Positions 34,466 through 37,967 of a stretch of DNA of 37,967 nucleotides are shown here, piece by piece (position 1 is the first letter of the stretch; every line of letters begins with the position of its first letter). Made by a program: the position numbers and the translations under genes. The DNA is from Deltaproteobacteria bacterium RIFOXYA12_FULL_61_11 (GTDB lineage: Bacteria; Bdellovibrionota_F; JAHFAK01; YA12-FULL-61-11): NCBI GenBank assembly GCA_001799195.1, contig MGSU01000247.1, positions 1 to 37,967 of the forward strand. The letters are read 5' to 3'. The notes under the pieces are model-generated. The model saw only the letters and a list, made by a program, of their open reading frames with translations. It was not told where the DNA came from and made no database searches.

Positions 34466-35275
34466 ATGACCATGGTTCCAGGATCCCCTGCTCACCGAAG
34501 CCGCGCGAGCCTGCTCGCGGTGATCCTGGTCTGCTCTTGGGCGAAGGCCTCGGGAGCTGCCCCGAGCCTGCGCGTCGATACGCCTCGACCCAACCCCGTC
34601 GAAGGGCGAGCCTTCACCCTCGAACTTACGGTGGACGGCTTGGGGTTCGACGAGGTCGTGCGCCCCCCGAAACCGGCCTTGCCAGAGGGGTTGACCCTGC
34701 TCGGGGTTTCCGCCGCAGCCTTGGGCGGCCAAGCGGGGGTCCGCTACACCTTGCGCTTCGAGGCGGTCCGGGCCGGGCAGTACCGGCTCGACGATCTGGC
34801 AGTGACCGTGGTGCGGCCCTCGGGCGAAGAACGTCTCGTCGCCCAAGCCCTCACCCTGGAGGTGCAGCCCTTCACCATCCTCGGCCTTCCCCCGGCTTGG
34901 CTCGCGGGGGTCGGCGCGGGTGGAATGCTCGTCCTCGCTCTCGGCCTGGGGTTGTTCCATCGGGGTAGGCGAAAGCGTGCTGAAACCTCCCGGGAGGCCC
35001 GAGCAGCGACCGACCGCTCGGCAGAGACCGCGACGTTGCTCGATGGACTCTCGCTCGCGCGCTCCGGCGGCGACTACCTTGCCTTCTACCGGAGCCTGAC
35101 CCGCTTGCTGGAATTGCACCCCGTGCTGCAGCAGGAGTTGGATCGCCGACATCTCGAGGATACCATCGAAGCCGTGGGGTACGGAGGCCATCTGCCCCCG
35201 CCCGAAGAACCCGCCGACCTGCAGCGCAGGGTGGAAGTGCTGCTACGGCGGGGAGAAAACGCGAATACCTTGTAA
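34466..35275 (+). CDS. BatD-like membrane-anchored beta-sandwich protein
   Basis: Signal peptide; SLRVDTPRPNPVEGRAFTLELTVDG; one TM (LAGVGAGGMLVLALGLGLF); lies directly before moxR-like and DUF58 genes. Confidence 0.5.
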   Translation: MTMVPGSPAHRSRASLLAVILVCSWAKASGAAPSLRVDTPRPNPVEGRAFTLELTVDGLGFDEVVRPPKPALPEGLTLLGVSAAALGGQAGVRYTLRFEAVRAGQYRLDDLAVTVVRPSGEERLVAQALTLEVQPFTILGLPPAWLAGVGAGGMLVLALGLGLFHRGRRKRAETSREARAATDRSAETATLLDGLSLARSGGDYLAFYRSLTRLLELHPVLQQELDRRHLEDTIEAVGYGGHLPPPEEPADLQRRVEVLLRRGENANTL

Positions 35276-35300
35276 CCCCTTGCGACAGGAGCCGAAGGAG

Positions 35301-36287
35301 ATGGACAGCAACATCGCCAGGACGACGGAACAGGTCAAAGAACAGAGCGCCAGGTTGGAGGCGGTGTTCAGCGCCGTGGAAACGGTGATCGTCGGGCAGC
35401 GGGGCATGCTCGACCGGTTGATGATCGGGCTCTTGGCCGACGGGCACGTCCTGATCGAGGGCGTACCGGGTTTGGCGAAGACCACCGCGGTCAAGACCCT
35501 GGCGGCCTGCCTGGACACCTCCTTCGCACGCATCCAGTTCACCCCCGACCTCCTCCCCGCGGACCTCATCGGCACCCAGGTCTTCCAGCCCAAGACCGGC
35601 GAGTTCACGGTGCGCAAGGGACCGATCTTCAACAACATCGTCCTCGCCGACGAGATCAACCGCGCTCCGGCCAAGGTCCAGTCCGCCCTCCTGGAGGCGA
35701 TGCAGGAACGCCAGGTCACCATCGGCAACGAGACCTCGAAGCTGGGAGAGCCCTTCCTGGTCCTGGCGACCCAGAACCCGATCGAACAGGAAGGCACCTA
35801 CCCCTTGCCCGAGGCGCAGGTCGATCGTTTCATGCTCAAGCTGAGAGTGACCTACCCTACGAAGCGCGAGGAGAAGGAGATCTTGCAACGCTTCGGCGGA
35901 GCACCTCTTGCCGTACCGACCCCGGTGCTCAACCCCGCGCAGATCTTGGAATTGCGAGCCCTGGTGCGAGAAATCTACCTCGACGAGAAGATCCAGGACT
36001 ACATCCTCGACCTGGTCTTCGCCACCCGGGAACCTCGCAACTACAAGTTGGACCTGGACCGTTTCATCACCTACGGAGCCTCCCCGAGGGCGTCGATCTA
36101 TCTCTCGCTCGCCGCCAAGGCCCAGGCCTTCCTCAAGGGACGCGGGTACGTCACTCCGCAGGACGTCAAGTCGATCGCCCGCGACGTGTTGCGCCATCGC
36201 CTGGTCCTGAGCTACGAGGCCGAGGCCGAGGAGTTGACCTCCGACGACCTTATCGGCCGCATCCTCGACACCGTCGAAGTGCCCTGA
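35301..36287 (+). CDS. MoxR-family AAA+ ATPase
   Basis: VETVIVGQRGMLDRLMIGLLADGHVLIEGVPGLAKT, QFTPDLLPADLIGTQVF, DEINRAPAKVQSALLEAMQERQVTIG, ATQNPIEQEGTYPLPEAQVDRFM. Confidence 0.95.
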   Translation: MDSNIARTTEQVKEQSARLEAVFSAVETVIVGQRGMLDRLMIGLLADGHVLIEGVPGLAKTTAVKTLAACLDTSFARIQFTPDLLPADLIGTQVFQPKTGEFTVRKGPIFNNIVLADEINRAPAKVQSALLEAMQERQVTIGNETSKLGEPFLVLATQNPIEQEGTYPLPEAQVDRFMLKLRVTYPTKREEKEILQRFGGAPLAVPTPVLNPAQILELRALVREIYLDEKIQDYILDLVFATREPRNYKLDLDRFITYGASPRASIYLSLAAKAQAFLKGRGYVTPQDVKSIARDVLRHRLVLSYEAEAEELTSDDLIGRILDTVEVP

Positions 36288-36301
36288 AGGAGGAGGTTGC
36301 C

Positions 36302-37243
36302 GTGGTCTGGACCTGGTTCAGCGCCCGGCGCAAGCCGCAAGTCTTGCAGGATCGGCCGACGTCGTCCGCCTTGCAACCGGAGCTGTTGCGACGGATCAAG
36401 GCCATCCATCTTCGCGCCGGGCACGTCGTCGATGACCTGCTCGCCGGCGAGTACGTCTCGGCCTTCAAGGGCAGAGGTATGGAGTTCGAGGAGGTGCGCG
36501 AATACGTCGCCGGCGATGATATCCGCACCATCGACTGGAACGTCACCGCGCGGACCGGCCTCCCCCACGTCAAACAATATCGCGAAGAGCGCGAGCTGAC
36601 CATGCTGCTCATGGTCGATGTCTCCCACTCGGGGCAGTTCGGCACGGTGAAAGAAGAGAAGCTGGACGTGGCCGCTCGGCTGGCGGCGGTCTTGGCCTAC
36701 AGCGCCATCAGCAACAACGACAAGGTCGGTTTGATCGTCTTCTCCGACCAGGTCGAGCTGTACGTCCCGCCGAAGAAGGGGAAGGGCCACGTGTTCCGAG
36801 TCATCAAAGAAGTGCTCCAACACCGGCCGCGCAAGCAGCGCACCGATCTCGGGGTGGCGCTCGGCTTCCTCAACCGGGTGACCCGGCGCAAGGCCGTGGT
36901 CTTCCTGCTCTCGGATTTCCAGACCGAGGGCTACGAGACGGCGCTGCGCGTGGCGGCCAGCAAACACGACCTGATCGCGGTGCAACTCCGCGATCCGCGA
37001 GAACTGGAACTGCCCGCCCTGGGCTTGCTCGAACTGGAGGATGCGGAGACCGGCGAGGCAGTGACCGTGGACACCGGCGACCGCGAGGTGTTGCGGCGGT
37101 ATCGCGAGTTGGCAAAGAAGGACCAACTCGGCCTGACCACGTTCCTGCGTTCGGTCGGGGTGGATCACATCGACGTCCGCACCGACCGGTCCGAACTGGA
37201 TCCGGTAATCCGTTTCTTCAGGATGCGCGAACGGAGGAGGTGA
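36302..37243 (+). CDS. DUF58-family protein (VWA-like)
   Basis: FKGRGMEFEEVREYVAGDDIRTIDWNVTARTGLPHVKQYREERELTMLLMVDVSHSGQFG; likely GTG start. Confidence 0.9.
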   Translation: MVWTWFSARRKPQVLQDRPTSSALQPELLRRIKAIHLRAGHVVDDLLAGEYVSAFKGRGMEFEEVREYVAGDDIRTIDWNVTARTGLPHVKQYREERELTMLLMVDVSHSGQFGTVKEEKLDVAARLAAVLAYSAISNNDKVGLIVFSDQVELYVPPKKGKGHVFRVIKEVLQHRPRKQRTDLGVALGFLNRVTRRKAVVFLLSDFQTEGYETALRVAASKHDLIAVQLRDPRELELPALGLLELEDAETGEAVTVDTGDREVLRRYRELAKKDQLGLTTFLRSVGVDHIDVRTDRSELDPVIRFFRMRERRR

Positions 37244-37244
37244 G

Positions 37245-37967
37245 ATGTTCACGGACAAGGAAGGACCTCCCACGACCGGCACGGGAGCGCGTGGTCCGAT
37301 CCTGCTCGCCGTATTGGTGTTGGCCTGCAGCGCCGGGCTCGCCTCGCTGATCGTCTGGTCGGGAGCGCGGCAAGGATCCCCGGGAGGCGTTGAGGTCCCT
37401 TCCCACCTGCGGGCTGCAGCCAACAAATTGAGCGCCGCTGGACTGCACGAGGAAGCGGCCCGCCTCTACGAACGCTATCTCGACGCCTTGCCTCGAGAAG
37501 CGCCGGGCAGGTCGGGGTTGGCCTTCACCATCGGCGATCTTTATAGTCAGGCGGGAGTGCATGCCAAGGCCCTGGCCTCGTTCTATCTCGCCGAGGCCCT
37601 CGGGCCAGACGAGAATCTGCGTCAGGAACTGGGCGGCCGTATCGTCGCAAGTCTGGAGAGGCTCGGCCGGCATGCCGCGGCCGAGTACGACCTTCGCGGC
37701 AGGACTCATCGCGGAGGCCAACCCCAGGGAGCTTCTCCGATAGTAGCGACTATAGGCGAAGAACACTTCACCCTCGGCGACCTGGACCGGGCCATCGCCG
37801 ACCTGCCTCCCTGGTTCCGGCAACGCCTCGAACGTCGTGAGGACAAGGTCGCGTATCTCTCGCGTTTTGTCGCCGAGGAACTGTTCCATCGCAAAGCATT
37901 GAAGTTACAATACGACAAGGCCGAGGACGTGGCCGATAAGGTGCAGCGGTACCTGCGCCAGGTCCTG
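37245..37967 (+). CDS. TPR + PpiC/SurA-N-like protein, truncated by window edge
   Basis: Hand-translated open frame from ATG 37245 after GAGGAGG; TM ILLAVLVLACSAGLASLIVW; TPR-like KLSAAGLHEEAARLYERYLDALPREAPGRSGLAFTIGDLYSQAGVHAKALASFYLAEAL; SurA-like IGEEHFTLGDLDRAIADLPPWFRQRLERREDKVAYLSRFVAEELFHRKAL. Confidence 0.6.
   Translation, partial: MFTDKEGPPTTGTGARGPILLAVLVLACSAGLASLIVWSGARQGSPGGVEVPSHLRAAANKLSAAGLHEEAARLYERYLDALPREAPGRSGLAFTIGDLYSQAGVHAKALASFYLAEALGPDENLRQELGGRIVASLERLGRHAAAEYDLRGRTHRGGQPQGASPIVATIGEEHFTLGDLDRAIADLPPWFRQRLERREDKVAYLSRFVAEELFHRKALKLQYDKAEDVADKVQRYLRQVL

Noticed and set aside
34872-36197. 441-aa minus-strand ORF
   Set aside because: Antisense to the BatD-like and MoxR genes.

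Overview
The window splits into two parts. (A) Positions 1 to about 22.98 kb look like part of an integrated mobile element. It has a minus-strand regulatory operon (LexA-type repressor, a large AAA+ protein, two small proteins, a sigma-70-like factor), a plus-strand operon (DUF2924-like protein, large serine recombinase, HTH protein), and a compact minus-strand cargo operon (about 21.98 to 9.12 kb). The cargo operon reads: half-size HsdS, a small PD-(D/E)xK-like protein, a possible 41-aa sORF, an MBL-fold protein, an E2-E1-JAB triple-domain protein, a 4-TM membrane protein, HsdM, HsdS, HsdR, a DUF45/YgjP-like HExxH metallopeptidase, and a second MBL-fold protein. Most junctions are 4-bp ATGA overlaps or other short overlaps, and the 4-TM gene overlaps hsdM by 13 bp. 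The ubiquitin-like conjugation module is therefore physically fused into a type I restriction-modification operon. I see no CD-NTase and no recognisable ubiquitin-like modifier. This is the main candidate for an undescribed system. A serine-recombinase fragment lacking the catalytic serine lies beyond the operon. (B) Positions about 22.98 to 37.97 kb look like chromosomal backbone: tRNA-Asn(GTT), a secreted RHS/YD-repeat protein, a TPR/peptidase-MA-like protein, a MYXO-CTERM-like anchored protein, HU, a DacB-like PBP, GrpE, HtrA/DegP, a BatD-like protein, MoxR, DUF58 and a TPR/PPIase-like protein that runs off the end. All calls come from reading the sequence and the supplied translations; no database searches were run.
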